From NCBI RefSeq assembly GCF_010731295.1, contig NZ_AP022579.1, positions 4,340,001 to 4,404,000 of the forward strand: DNA of 64,000 nucleotides, read 5' to 3'. The notes under the pieces were generated by a model, which did not search any database, was not told the DNA's origin, and saw nothing but the letters and a program-made list of their open reading frames with translations. How positions within the stretch are numbered: the stretch's first letter is position 1; each line of letters opens with the position of its first letter. The translations under genes were made by a program, and so were the position numbers. This document shows positions 34,405 through 43,614 of the stretch, piece after piece. The stretch comes from Mycolicibacterium boenickei. Its GTDB lineage: Bacteria; Actinomycetota; Actinomycetes; Mycobacteriales; Mycobacteriaceae.

Positions 34405-37298
34405 ACCAGCGAATCCTGCGGATCGCGCTGGACGGGCGTGGGCCATGGGGCAGGCAGGGGACGCTGACGCACCCGCTGCGGCCACCAGAACCACTTGCCC
34501 ATCAGTGCGGCGATGGACGGGGTCATGAAGGACCGGATGACCAGGGTGTCGAACAGCAGGCCCAGGCCGATCGTGGTGCCGACCTGGCCGATTACCGCCA
34601 GCTCGCTGACCGCCATCGACATCATGGTGAAGGCGAACACCAGGCCCGCGGAGGTGACCACCGATCCGGTGCCGCCCATGGCGCGGATGATGCCGGTGTT
34701 GAGGCCTGCGTGTATCTCCTCTTTGAATCGGGAGACCAGTAGCAGGTTGTAGTCCGCGCCGACCGCCAACAGCACGATGACCGCCATCGCGATCACCATC
34801 CAGTGCAGTTCGAGGCCGATCAGGTGCTGCCAGATGAGCACCGACAGACCGAAGGAGGCGCCCAGGGACAGCACCACGGTGCCGACGATGACCGCGGCGG
34901 CCACCACGCTGCGGGTGAGGATCAACATGATGATGAAGATCAGGCACAGTGCGGCGATGCCGGCGATCAACAGGTCGTAGTTGGCGCCTTCCTGCATGTC
35001 CTTGAAGGTGGACGCGGTGCCGCCGAGGTAGATCTTGGAGCCCTCAAGCGGGGTGCCCTTGATCGCCTCCTTGGCGGCGTTCTTGATCGCATCGATGTGT
35101 GAGATGCCTTCGGGGCTCATCGGGTCGCCCTCGTGGCTGATGATGAACCGCACGGCGTGCCCGTCGGGGGACAGGAACATCTTCATGCCGCGCTTGAAGT
35201 CCGGATTGTCGAAGGTTTCCGGTGGCAGATAGAACGAGTCGTCGTTCTTGGAAGCGTCGAACGCCTGGCCCATGGCCGTCTGGTTCTCCATCATCGCTTC
35301 CATCTGATCCTGCAGCCCGCCCATCGTGGCCTGCATGGTCAGCATCATGTTCTTCATGTTCTTCATGGTCGTGATCATCGGCGGCATGATCGTGAGCATC
35401 TGAGGCATGAGCTGGTCGAGACGATCCAGGTCCGGCATCATCTTCTGGATGTCGTCGGTCATGGTGTCGATGCCGTCAAGCGTGTCGAAGATCGACCGGA
35501 TCGACCAGCACAGGGGAATGTTGAAGCACTTCGGTTCCCAGTACAGGTAGTTCCGGATCGGCCGGAAGAAGTCGTCGAAATCTGCGATGTGGTCCCGCAT
35601 TTCGGCCACATCGGCGACCATGGTGTGCATCTTGCCGACCATGCTGTGGGTCGTGTCGGACATCTGCTTGACCAGCACCAGCATCTGCTGCATGGTGTCG
35701 ACCGTCGTCTGCATCTCGTCGGCCATCTTCAACATGTCCTTCATGCGGTCCTGCATGTATTTCATGTTCATCATCTGCGTGGTGCCCTGCATGCTGATCT
35801 GGAACGGGATCGAGGTGTGCTCGATCGGCGTTCCCTGCGGGCGCGTGATGGCCTGGACCCGGGAGATACCGGGCACCTGGAAGATTCGCTTGGCGATGCG
35901 GTCGACGACCAGGAAGTCCGCCGAGTTGCGCAGATCGTGATCGCTTTCGATCAACAACAATTCAGGGTTCATCCGGGCCTGGGAGAAGTGCCGGTCGGAT
36001 GCGGCGTACCCGGTGTTGGCCGGCAGATCGGCGGGCAGGTACTTGCGGTCGTTGTAGTTGGTCCGGTAGCCCGGCAGGGTCAGCAGACCGATCAGCGACA
36101 GCGCGATCGTGGCGATCAGGATCGGTCCGGGCCAGCGCACCACGGCCGCACCGAGCTTGCGCCAGCCGCGGGTGCGCATGGCTCGCCTGGGTTCCAGTGT
36201 CTTACCGAACTTGCTGGCCACCGTGATGATGGCCGGTCCCAGGGTGAGGGCTGCGATAACGCCGGTGACCATGCCGATGGCCAGCGGGATACCCAGCGAC
36301 TGGAAGTACGGAAGGTTGGTGAAGTGCAGACACAGCGTCGCGCCGGCGATGGTCAGACCTGAGCCGAGCACCACATGCGCGGTGCCGTGGAACATCGTGT
36401 AGTAGGACTGTTCGCGGTCTTCACCGACACTTCTGGCCTCTTGATATCGGCCTATCAGGAAGATCGCGTAGTCGGTAGAGGCGGCGATGGCCAGCGTCAC
36501 CAGCAGGTTGGTGGCGAATGTCGAGAGCCCGATGATGTTGTAGTAGCCGAGGGCGGCGATCACGCCGCGGGCGGCCGACAGTGACAGCACCACCATGACC
36601 AGGGTGAGGATCACCGTGACGATGGAGCGGTAGACCAACAGCAGCATGATGATGATGACGGTGAAGGTCAGCGCCTCGATCATCCGCATGCTGCGGTCGC
36701 CTGCGATGTGCTGGTCGGCGGCCAACGCGGCCGGGCCGGTGACGTAGGCCTTGACACCGGGCGGCGGCGTGACGCTCTCGACGATCTTCTGGACGGCCTC
36801 GACCGATTCGTTGGCCAGCGCCTCACCCTGGTTACCGGCGGTGTAGACCTGGACATAGGAGGACTTGCCGTCGGAGCTCTGCGCACCCGAAGCGGTCAGC
36901 GGGTCGCCCCAGAAATCCTGGACGTGCTCGACGTGCGCCTTGTCGGCCTCGAGCTTCTTGACGACCTCGTCGTAGAAGTCGTGCGCCTTGATGTCGAGCG
37001 GCTCGTCGCCCTCGAGGACGACCATCACCGAGCTGTTGGACTTGAACTCCTGGAACACCTCGCCGACGCGTTTCATCGCGATCATCGACGGCGCCTGGTC
37101 GGGGGTCATCGACACCGAGCGCATCTTGCCCACCTCTTCGAGCTGGGGCACAGCGGTGTTCAGGACGCCGATGAGGGCGATCCAGCCGATGATGATCGGG
37201 ATGGCCAGGCGCCGGATCCACTTGGCGATCCCACCTTGCTGGGCATGCCTCGGCCCGGTGACCGGAATCGACTCGGTCGGGGCGTCGTGGTTGCTCAT
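34401..37298 (-). CDS. MmpL4/MmpL5-like RND transporter
   Basis: 965 residues, twelve TM segments, matching MmpL4/MmpL5 in length. Hallmarks are [17 protein letters not shown] and [16 protein letters not shown], the Asp-Tyr pairs of proton relay. A large Met-rich coiled-coil insertion at about 500-660 ([19 protein letters not shown]) is the periplasmic hairpin domain of this subgroup. It exports lipids, siderophores or drugs with its MmpS partner, encoded immediately upstream (ATGA overlap). No siderophore genes lie nearby, so substrate is open. Confidence 0.92.
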   Translation of the reverse strand: MSNHDAPTESIPVTGPRHAQQGGIAKWIRRLAIPIIIGWIALIGVLNTAVPQLEEVGKMRSVSMTPDQAPSMIAMKRVGEVFQEFKSNSSVMVVLEGDEPLDIKAHDFYDEVVKKLEADKAHVEHVQDFWGDPLTASGAQSSDGKSSYVQVYTAGNQGEALANESVEAVQKIVESVTPPPGVKAYVTGPAALAADQHIAGDRSMRMIEALTFTVIIIMLLLVYRSIVTVILTLVMVVLSLSAARGVIAALGYYNIIGLSTFATNLLVTLAIAASTDYAIFLIGRYQEARSVGEDREQSYYTMFHGTAHVVLGSGLTIAGATLCLHFTNLPYFQSLGIPLAIGMVTGVIAALTLGPAIITVASKFGKTLEPRRAMRTRGWRKLGAAVVRWPGPILIATIALSLIGLLTLPGYRTNYNDRKYLPADLPANTGYAASDRHFSQARMNPELLLIESDHDLRNSADFLVVDRIAKRIFQVPGISRVQAITRPQGTPIEHTSIPFQISMQGTTQMMNMKYMQDRMKDMLKMADEMQTTVDTMQQMLVLVKQMSDTTHSMVGKMHTMVADVAEMRDHIADFDDFFRPIRNYLYWEPKCFNIPLCWSIRSIFDTLDGIDTMTDDIQKMMPDLDRLDQLMPQMLTIMPPMITTMKNMKNMMLTMQATMGGLQDQMEAMMENQTAMGQAFDASKNDDSFYLPPETFDNPDFKRGMKMFLSPDGHAVRFIISHEGDPMSPEGISHIDAIKNAAKEAIKGTPLEGSKIYLGGTASTFKDMQEGANYDLLIAGIAALCLIFIIMLILTRSVVAAAVIVGTVVLSLGASFGLSVLIWQHLIGLELHWMVIAMAVIVLLAVGADYNLLLVSRFKEEIHAGLNTGIIRAMGGTGSVVTSAGLVFAFTMMSMAVSELAVIGQVGTTIGLGLLFDTLVIRSFMTPSIAALMGKWFWWPQRVRQRPLPAPWPTPVQRDPQDSLV

Positions 37299-37768
37299 GC
37301 AGATTTCACCAAGCAGAAGGTCTGGGCGTTCACGCCGTTGGAGGTTCTCTCGTCCTTGAGTTCGTCATCGACGGTGATGCGGCAGCTGATCGTGTCGCCG
37401 TTGCCCTGCGCGACGATGTTGGGGAACACCGAGGGGGCGGTGGACTCCAGCCGCAGCGTCCAGGGCAGGGTCACCCCGTCGATGCGCTGGGGCTGGGCGT
37501 CGAGATCGAGGTAGTTCACGTCCGCGGTCGCTCCGGGCACGCCGTAGATCTCGTAGACCACGACCTTGGGATCGAACGGTTTGGTGTCATCGACCTTGGC
37601 GCTGGAAATGCCGGTGCCGTCGCCCGCGCCGAAGAACGTGCGGACCCGCATCACCGTGAACCCGCCGACCACCACCACCGCCATGATGATCAACGGAATC
37701 CAGAACTTCCTGGCCAGGCCTGAGAATGAAAACTGTTTCCGGCGAGAGCTTTTCGTCGCGTTGGTCAT
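37295..37768 (-). CDS. MmpS-family membrane accessory protein
   Basis: 157 residues, slightly longer than the usual ~140. A short basic cytosolic end, one TM segment (about 25-45, [21 protein letters not shown]), then the secreted beta domain with [29 protein letters not shown] and the closing FCLVKSA with two Cys. MmpS proteins act as periplasmic partners of MmpL exporters. Start has no clear ribosome site. Confidence 0.92.
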   Translation of the reverse strand: MTNATKSSRRKQFSFSGLARKFWIPLIIMAVVVVGGFTVMRVRTFFGAGDGTGISSAKVDDTKPFDPKVVVYEIYGVPGATADVNYLDLDAQPQRIDGVTLPWTLRLESTAPSVFPNIVAQGNGDTISCRITVDDELKDERTSNGVNAQTFCLVKSA

Positions 37769-38126
37769 CGTGAAATGGCACCGGTCCGTCGATTGTTGGC
37801 GATATGGGCAATGGGGAGGCAGGGCGGTGTCGACATGCCGGTGGCACGGCAGCCGATGGGGCAGTACCTGTGCACCATGTTCACCTCGATCACGCCTCGC
37901 TGTCTAGCCGAATGGCTAACTAAAAGTTAGCGAGATATTAGCCTATTTAAATGCGTGGCAAAACGGTGACACAGCCGTGATTGTGCGCCTACGGCACCGC
38001 CCGGCGGCCGTGACGGGCCCAGCTGTGTAGCCCGCCGTGCAATCGCAGGTCAGGGCACTTTTACGGCGCCGTCAGGGGTGGGCGCGCTGAGGCGCAGGGC
38101 GCTGATTGTGATGGAGCTAACGAAAC
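37769..38126. other. Non-coding region upstream of mmpS
   Basis: The stretch between mmpS and the next gene is markedly AT-rich at 37920-37960, unlike its surroundings. It contains overlapping inverted repeats (see 37905-37931) and likely the mmpS promoter. No gene was found. Confidence 0.4.
37905..37931. promoter_or_regulatory. Overlapping inverted repeats, possible repressor site for mmpS-mmpL
   Basis: TAGCC-gaat-GGCTA (37905-37918) overlaps GCTAAC-taaaa-GTTAGC (37915-37931). Both are perfect. They lie 137-163 bp upstream of mmpS. No regulator gene is adjacent, so control would be in trans. Confidence 0.5.
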
Positions 38127-38167
38127 GGGCTGGGTCTCGCTGCCGTGTCGGCCGCCAGACCCAGCCC
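38127..38167 (-). terminator. Terminator for the secreted protein gene at 38186
   Basis: An 11-bp perfect stem GGGCTGGGTCT / AGACCCAGCCC encloses a 19-base loop. It begins 19 bases past the stop of the minus-strand gene at 38186, and a T-rich GTTTCGTT follows on that strand. Confidence 0.65.
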
Positions 38168-38185
38168 TCGTGGAAATCCCTCGGA

Positions 38186-38647
38186 CTAGTGCCAGTCCCA
38201 GACGGACATGTCGTTGGGCGGGTAGTTCTGGCAGACGTCGGTGGTGTTGGCCGCGACGCCCTTGTTGTTGAAGAACAGCTTGGCCCAGTTCGGCCAGCGC
38301 CAGGACATGTTCTCGAAGAACGCGTTGGTGGCCATATTTTCGGAGTACTGGCGGCGGCCGGCGTAGTCCATCGAGAAGAACCAGTGGATCCGGTCCTGGG
38401 CGCCCTGCTGGTCGGCGACGGGCTTGTTGTTGTAGTCGATCATGTAGCGCTCGTAGTACACGGGCTCGACGTCGCGGGCGGCCGCCATGATCTGCTCGGC
38501 CGTGCAGGGGGTCTTGAGGATCCGGTTCGGGATCGGGTAGTCGTCGGTGGCATCGGCCGAGGCGATGCCGGCGCCGGCCAGGGCTCCGGCCACAGCACAC
38601 GCGGCCACGCCGGTGCGGATCGCGGTGTTGAGACTCTTGCGGTTCAT
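38186..38647 (-). CDS. secreted hypothetical protein with three Cys
   Basis: 153 residues. Signal sequence about 1-31 (AACAVAGALAGAGIASADA). Mature part has YPIPNRILKTPCTAEQIMAAARD, then YYERYMIDYNNKPV, aromatic-rich (NMSWRWPNWAKLF) and ends VCQNYPPNDMSVWDWH. Two mature Cys may pair. The look is that of a mycobacterial exported small protein family; no function recognised. GGAG precedes the ATG. The neighbouring DUF732-type gene suggests a cluster of exported small proteins. Confidence 0.75.
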   Translation of the reverse strand: MNRKSLNTAIRTGVAACAVAGALAGAGIASADATDDYPIPNRILKTPCTAEQIMAAARDVEPVYYERYMIDYNNKPVADQQGAQDRIHWFFSMDYAGRRQYSENMATNAFFENMSWRWPNWAKLFFNNKGVAANTTDVCQNYPPNDMSVWDWH

Positions 38648-38686
38648 CTCACTCCAAAACTCGTCAGATCGGCGTCGGGAATCAGA

Positions 38687-39019
38687 CTACGACGGCGTCG
38701 CGGCCTGTTCGTAGACAAAGCGCTGATCGGGGCAGTAGTAGTTGATGGCGGTACCCAGGAACTGCCACGACTGGGCGTCGGTGCTGTCCTTGGCCAGTTG
38801 CTTCTTGACGAAACCGACCGAGTCCTTGGCATTGTGGTCGACGCCGTTGTGCAACCGCTTGCACATGATCTTGCCGATCCAGGCGTTGTAGTCCTTCTGC
38901 CCGTAGATCCCGAAGGTGTGCAACTCATTCGCGAAATCCGTGTCCGGATCGGCATGTGCGGGAGCGGCGAAGGCGATAGCCGCCGCGGCGCCAACTGCTG
39001 CCAGCCCTGCAAGCTTCAT
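38687..39019 (-). CDS. DUF732-family secreted protein
   Basis: 110 residues. Signal sequence (AAVGAAAAIAFAAPAHA) followed by the DUF732 core DTDFANELHTFGIYGQKDYNAWIGKIMCKRL and paired Cys (MCKR, YYCPDQ). These mycobacterium-specific exported proteins have no known biochemical role. A -10 hexamer seven bases upstream suggests a leaderless transcript. Confidence 0.85.
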   Translation of the reverse strand: MKLAGLAAVGAAAAIAFAAPAHADPDTDFANELHTFGIYGQKDYNAWIGKIMCKRLHNGVDHNAKDSVGFVKKQLAKDSTDAQSWQFLGTAINYYCPDQRFVYEQAATPS

Positions 39020-39026
39020 GCGCTGA

Positions 39027-39032
39027 ATCTTA
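39027..39032 (-). promoter_or_regulatory. -10 hexamer TAAGAT, probable leaderless start of the DUF732 gene
   Basis: On the minus strand TAAGAT is followed by seven bases (TCAGCGC) and then ATG 39019. Confidence 0.45.
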
Positions 39033-39066
39033 GCCCATCTAAGCCTGTTCGGGGTGTGCGGTTTGC

Positions 39067-40227
39067 TCAACTGATCGCGGCGAGTAGCGGGACATACTGC
39101 TCGGCGCTCGTCAGCGAACCGTGCTGACCGACCAACGCCGACTCCATGGGCTCGACGGTTCGTCGCAGCAACGCGGCGGACCCGGTGGCGGCGGCGATGA
39201 CATCGCCGATGCGGGCCCGGACGTCGTCGCGCACGTGTGGGCCGAACCAACCCGCCTCGATGGCCTCTTCCCGCGACATCACCCACGCGAAATCACCCAG
39301 GCTGTCGCGCCATGTCGCGAGGACGTCGTCACCCGCCCCGGGGGCGGTGTACACGTGACGGGCGCGCGCCTCGCCGCCTACCGCGGTAACCCCCTCGAGC
39401 AGCGGTTGGCACTCGTCGATGTCGGTTACCGCTGCCGGGTTCACGGTGACCATCCCGTGGTCGGCCACCACGGCCAGCAGGCACTCCGCGGGCAGCGCCG
39501 CCAAAATCGACTCCACCAGGCGATCCACCTGCCGCAACTGCATGCGCCACGCCGGGGAGCCGGGGCCGTGCAGGTGGCCCACCAAGTCGAGGTCGGCGTG
39601 ATATCCGTAGCAGAAGCCGTGGCCGGCGACGGCAGCGACGACTCCGGCGGCGAGATCGCCGAGCGCGTGGGCGCCGACGTACCGCGCACCGCGCAGCAGT
39701 GCCCGGGTCAATCCCGAACCCGCGTGCTGCGCGCCCGAGACGACCGAGACATCGAACCCGGCCGACCCGGCCCGCTCGAACGTGGTCGGCGCGGGCTGCA
39801 CCTGCTCGGGCACCACGCGGTCGCGCAGATCGGGTCCCCAGGGATGCGGACGCCAGCGCAACGCATTGATGACGTCGAAATCCGGCGCGGCCTCGGGAAC
39901 CCGGAAGGAGTAGCCGACGAAACCGTGCTCACCCGAACGGCACCCGAGGCCGATCGCCGCCAACCCAGCCGCCGTCGTCGAGGGAAACCCGACGTGCAGT
40001 TTTCCGGAGAACGGCCGGCCCGCCAAGGATGTCAGGACCGGCGCATCGCCGGCGTGCGCGGCGAGCAGTTCGGCACCCAGTCCGTCGATCAACAACACGC
40101 AGGCGCCGCGGATCGGGCCGGGCCACGGGATCCGCGCATCGAACCCGGATGCGCCCATCGCGGCGAGGACCGAGGGGACGACATCGGCCAGGTGAGGTAC
40201 GCCGGGATCAGGACGCGGAGGCTGCAC
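39067..40227 (-). CDS. alkaline-phosphatase-superfamily nucleotide pyrophosphatase/phosphodiesterase
   Basis: 386 residues from GTG. Metal and nucleophile motifs of the NPP group are present: LLIDGLGAELL, HVGFPSTTAAGLA (Thr nucleophile), YHADLDLVGHLHG, VVADHGMV and GQHGSLT. No signal sequence is clear. It likely hydrolyses a phosphodiester or nucleotide sugar; exact substrate unknown. Confidence 0.88.
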   Translation of the reverse strand: MQPPRPDPGVPHLADVVPSVLAAMGASGFDARIPWPGPIRGACVLLIDGLGAELLAAHAGDAPVLTSLAGRPFSGKLHVGFPSTTAAGLAAIGLGCRSGEHGFVGYSFRVPEAAPDFDVINALRWRPHPWGPDLRDRVVPEQVQPAPTTFERAGSAGFDVSVVSGAQHAGSGLTRALLRGARYVGAHALGDLAAGVVAAVAGHGFCYGYHADLDLVGHLHGPGSPAWRMQLRQVDRLVESILAALPAECLLAVVADHGMVTVNPAAVTDIDECQPLLEGVTAVGGEARARHVYTAPGAGDDVLATWRDSLGDFAWVMSREEAIEAGWFGPHVRDDVRARIGDVIAAATGSAALLRRTVEPMESALVGQHGSLTSAEQYVPLLAAIS

Positions 40228-40313
40228 ATCGCGAGCGTGCCACAGATCACGTCAGCGGGTTTCGGCAACGCAGACCTCGCCGTGAGTGCGCCCGACCACA
40301 CCGTCGTACCCGG

Positions 40314-40319
40314 TACGCT
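40314..40319 (+). promoter_or_regulatory. -10 hexamer TACGCT ahead of ATG 40328
   Basis: TACGCT ends eight bases before ATG 40328, compatible with a leaderless or near-leaderless start. Confidence 0.4.
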
Positions 40320-40327
40320 GGGTTTTC

Positions 40328-40876
40328 ATGAAGCCGATGAAAGCCGTGATCTTCGCTGCCGCCCTGGTGGTGTCCGCAGGTGGGGCGTTCAGTGGCATCG
40401 CAAGTGCCGATCCGGAGACGCCGGCGCCGGTCCCCGCACCGGGTCCGCCGCCGGGACCGGTCGAGCCGGCGCCTGAGGCCCCGGCACCGGGTGCACCTGC
40501 CGCGCCCGCGGCGGCGAACGCCATCGACCACGACGGCCTCTTCATGGTGGGCACCGACATCCAGCCGGGCAACTACGCTTCGGCCGGCCCGGTCGAGGGC
40601 GGCACCTGCTACTGGAAGCGGATGGCCGATCTGCACGGCGGTGACATCATCGACAACGCATTCACCAAGAAGCCGCAGGTGATCACGATCGAGGCCACCG
40701 ACAAGGCGTTCAAGACGAGCGGGTGCCAGCCGTGGCAGCCGACCGACGCGGTGCCTGACACCCCGGCCAACGGCCCGATTCCGGCGCTGGTCGGTCAGGC
40801 CAAGCTCCGTGCGTGGATGGATGGACTCAACAACAACGCCCGTAACTACGACGGCTCCTCGGTGCCGATGCCCTGA
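40328..40876 (+). CDS. secreted protein with Pro-rich linker and small Cys-containing domain
   Basis: 182 residues. Signal sequence about 1-28 (AVIFAAALVVSAGGAFSGIASA), PAP linker (about 30-65), then a domain with FMVGTDIQPGNYASAGPVEGG, CYWKRMADLHG and SGCQPWQP; two Cys probably form a disulfide. The DIQPGxY...CYW pattern is common in actinobacterial exported proteins of unknown function. Second in-frame ATG at 40337. Confidence 0.75.
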   Translation: MKPMKAVIFAAALVVSAGGAFSGIASADPETPAPVPAPGPPPGPVEPAPEAPAPGAPAAPAAANAIDHDGLFMVGTDIQPGNYASAGPVEGGTCYWKRMADLHGGDIIDNAFTKKPQVITIEATDKAFKTSGCQPWQPTDAVPDTPANGPIPALVGQAKLRAWMDGLNNNARNYDGSSVPMP

Positions 40877-40894
40877 TGCCGCGGCGCTGAGCGA

Positions 40895-41209
40895 TCAGCC
40901 GGGCGGGATCAGCGGCGGCCGGCAGGCATTGCCGACCGGGTCCCACCACCAGCCGTTGTCGCACATCGGCGGCGGCGGAACGACCGGCGGGCGACAGGTG
41001 TTGGCCACCGGGTCCCACCATGCGCCGTTCTCACAGCCCAGGGGTACGACCGGCGGCCGGCACACACTCGCCACCGGATCCCACCATTCTCCGGCTCCAC
41101 AGTCGGCCCAGCTGACGGCGGGCGCGGCCACCGTTACCACTGCCATCACGCCGAACGGCGCCAACACAGCGCCCACGCCTGCCGCGCAGCGGCCGATGAT
41201 GCTGGTCAT
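40895..41209 (-). CDS. secreted Cys-pair repeat protein (three WWDPV repeats)
   Basis: 104 residues. Signal sequence to about 35 (VTVAAPAVSWA). The mature protein is three tandem ~22-residue units, each C-x2-G-x-WWDPV-x3-CRPP: CGAGEWWDPVASVCRPP, CENGAWWDPVANTCRPP, CDNGWWWDPVGNACRPP. Each has two Cys and a Trp pair, so each unit likely forms a small disulfide-closed loop. GGGGAGG precedes the ATG. A related single-unit protein is encoded at 46612. Function unknown; wall binding or carbohydrate contact via Trp pairs is speculation. Confidence 0.8.
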   Translation of the reverse strand: MTSIIGRCAAGVGAVLAPFGVMAVVTVAAPAVSWADCGAGEWWDPVASVCRPPVVPLGCENGAWWDPVANTCRPPVVPPPPMCDNGWWWDPVGNACRPPLIPPG

Positions 41210-41501
41210 CTCAAACCTCCCCGAGAGATCACGCCTTCGACCCTATCGGGCCACCTTGCCGACGGCCAGGGATCGGACACGCCGCGTCGTTCCTGCACAC
41301 GGCGGATTCCGTGACGATTCGGGCCTCTCAATTCCTTTGCTGCACAAGATCACCCGGGCTCGCCCCGGCGAGCGGTCAGATGACGCGGTTGAGGCGCGTA
41401 CGGCGCGGCCGGCGCGCCGCCGAACGGCACGCTGCTAGTCTGCGAGGGCTGCCGGTTGCGCCGATCGCGGGCCGATTCGCCCGGCTAGCCGCGGCAGTGA
41501 C

Positions 41502-42761
41502 ATGGCGAACAGCGAAGTGACGAATCAGCTGAGTGGATACGGAAAAGGTGTTGTGCGCGGCGCAGAGATCAAGGCCCTGACGGGACTGCGCATCGTGGCA
41601 GCGGTGTGGGTGGTCCTGTTCCACTTCCGCCCTCTCCTTTATCAAGTGGCACCTGACGTCACCGAGGCGCTCGCCCCCGTACTCGATCGCGGCGCCCAGG
41701 GCGTCGATCTGTTCTTCATCCTCAGTGGATTCGTCCTGACCTGGAACTACATCGACCGGATGGGGCCGACCTGGTCCACCCGGGCCACCCTGCACTTCTT
41801 GTGGCTGCGGTTGTCGCGGGTATGGCCGGTGTATCTCGTGACGCTGCACCTGGCCGCGCTGTGGCTGATCTTCACGCTCAACGTCGGGCACATCCCGCCC
41901 GAGGACACCAGCGGCTACAACGCGGTCAGCTACGTGCGCCAGCTCTTCCTGGTCCAACTGTGGTTCGAGCCCTACTTCGACGGTTCGAGCTGGGACGGGC
42001 CCGCCTGGTCGATCAGTGCGGAGTGGTTGGCGTACCTGCTGTTCGGAGCGCTGATCCTGGTGATCTTCCGGATCGCCCGGGCGACGCGGGCGCGGAGCCT
42101 GGTCCTGCTGGCCATCGCCGCGGCGGTGCCGCCGGTGGTGCTGCTGATGGCCACCGGCCACTTCTACACGCCGTGGAGCTGGCTGCCGAGAATCGTCATG
42201 CAGTTCACCGCGGGCGCCCTGGCGTGCGCGGCGGTGCGCAAGCTGCACCTGACGGAGAAGACCCAGAAGCGCGCGGGTTACCTGTCGATCGTGCTCGGCG
42301 CTGTCATCGTCGGCGGGCTGTTCTTCTTCGACAAGCACCCGATGAACACCGTCGGCGACGCCGGCGGCATCGTCGACATCTTGTTCGTTCCACAGGTGGT
42401 CGCCCTGGCGGTCGGCGTCGGCAGCCTCCCGGCGTTGCTGTCCACCCGACTGCTCGTCTACGGCGGACAGATCTCGTTCGGCCTGTACATGGTGCACGAG
42501 TTGGTCCACACCGCCTGGATCTGGACCACCCGGCAGTTCGAGCTCACCCTGACGCCCACTCTCTCGGGCAAGGCGACGCTGCTCGGCCTGTTCGTGATCG
42601 CACTGGTCGGCGCGATCGCGCTGTATCACCTCGTGGAGGAACCGGCCAGGCGCTGGATGCGCAGAATGGTCGACATCCGGCCTGTTGAACAGGCCAACAC
42701 CAAGTTGCACAGGATCGATACCGAGGACCGGTCAGACGAGGTCCCCGCCCGCGCGGGCTGA
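41502..42761 (+). CDS. membrane acyltransferase, family 3 (OafA/YrhL type)
   Basis: 419 residues, about ten TM segments. The start is VRGAEIKALTGLRIVAAVWVVLFH, with the family His; later FLWLRLSRVWPVYLV and SFGLYMVHELVHT. Family members O-acylate sugars or lipids at the membrane. Downstream, 154 bases away, is an SGNH hydrolase gene; these two activities are sometimes found as one protein, so the pair may act together on a surface glycan. A -10-like TAGTCT lies at 41436. Confidence 0.88.
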   Translation: MANSEVTNQLSGYGKGVVRGAEIKALTGLRIVAAVWVVLFHFRPLLYQVAPDVTEALAPVLDRGAQGVDLFFILSGFVLTWNYIDRMGPTWSTRATLHFLWLRLSRVWPVYLVTLHLAALWLIFTLNVGHIPPEDTSGYNAVSYVRQLFLVQLWFEPYFDGSSWDGPAWSISAEWLAYLLFGALILVIFRIARATRARSLVLLAIAAAVPPVVLLMATGHFYTPWSWLPRIVMQFTAGALACAAVRKLHLTEKTQKRAGYLSIVLGAVIVGGLFFFDKHPMNTVGDAGGIVDILFVPQVVALAVGVGSLPALLSTRLLVYGGQISFGLYMVHELVHTAWIWTTRQFELTLTPTLSGKATLLGLFVIALVGAIALYHLVEEPARRWMRRMVDIRPVEQANTKLHRIDTEDRSDEVPARAG

Positions 42762-42915
42762 TCTTGTAACCATCCAAACCCGCTGTGCGACAGGTTGTTA
42801 TGCCCTTGTTATCGCTGTGTCACCGGCCGCCTATCTACGGCCGAGGTTCACCCAATAGGCTGTTTCGGTATCGCGGTCCGGGACGAATTGTGTCTCGCCG
42901 GCAGTGGAGGTTGCA

Positions 42916-43605
42916 GTGAGTCGTCTGACCACTTTCATCGTCTCGCTCGCCCTCCTGGTGGGGCTGTTCGCGCAGGCTCCTTCTCGACGTTACGTCACGT
43001 CGGGGCTCGATCCGCAGATCAGCCACATCGCGGTGATCGGTGATTCGTACACCACGGGGATGGCCGCCGAGGGCGGGATGGGGCCGAGGAACTGGGCTCC
43101 GCTGGCCTGGCAGGAGCTGTCGCAACGCGGCGTGCAGGTCGATGCCGATGTGGTGGCCGAGGGCGGGGCCGGTTACGAGGCGCGCGGCAACCGCGGCAGC
43201 GTCTTCGCCGACCTGACCGCCAGGGCGGTGCAGCCCGACGACGCGTTGATCGTCTTCTTCGGGTCACGCAACGACAAGGACTCCGACCTCGGTGCGGTCA
43301 CCCGCCTGAGCCACGACGCCCTGACCAGGGCCCGGCAATCCGCTCCCGCCGCCCGCATGCTGGTGATCGGGCCGCCCTGGGTGAACCCCGATGTGCCGCC
43401 GAATCTGCTGGGCGTGCGTGACATCCTGCGGGACCAGGCCCGGCAGGTCGGTGCGACGTTCGTCGACCCGATCGCCGACCGTTGGTTCTTCGATCGCCCC
43501 GAGTTGATCGGCGCCGACGGCATCCATCCGACTGATGCGGGCCATGCCTACATGGCCGACAAGATCGCACCGCTCATCGGCAGGGAGCTTCCGCGCTGGG
43601 TCTGA
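42916..43605 (+). CDS. SGNH/GDSL-type hydrolase, exported
   Basis: 229 residues from GTG, which follows GTGGAGG by five bases. N-terminal signal or anchor (TTFIVSLALLVGLFAQA). Catalytic blocks are GDSYTTG (Ser), GSRND (Asn) and DGIHPTDAGH (Asp/His). Likely a surface esterase or de-acylase. It follows the acyltransferase-3 gene. Confidence 0.88.
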   Translation: MSRLTTFIVSLALLVGLFAQAPSRRYVTSGLDPQISHIAVIGDSYTTGMAAEGGMGPRNWAPLAWQELSQRGVQVDADVVAEGGAGYEARGNRGSVFADLTARAVQPDDALIVFFGSRNDKDSDLGAVTRLSHDALTRARQSAPAARMLVIGPPWVNPDVPPNLLGVRDILRDQARQVGATFVDPIADRWFFDRPELIGADGIHPTDAGHAYMADKIAPLIGRELPRWV

Positions 43606-43614
43606 TGCGGCGGT

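Noticed and set aside
41358..41373. Hairpin GCTCGCC-cc-GGCGAGC in the gap before the acyltransferase
   Set aside because: The effective loop is only four bases, the position is mid-gap, and GC-rich chance pairing is common here; no independent support.
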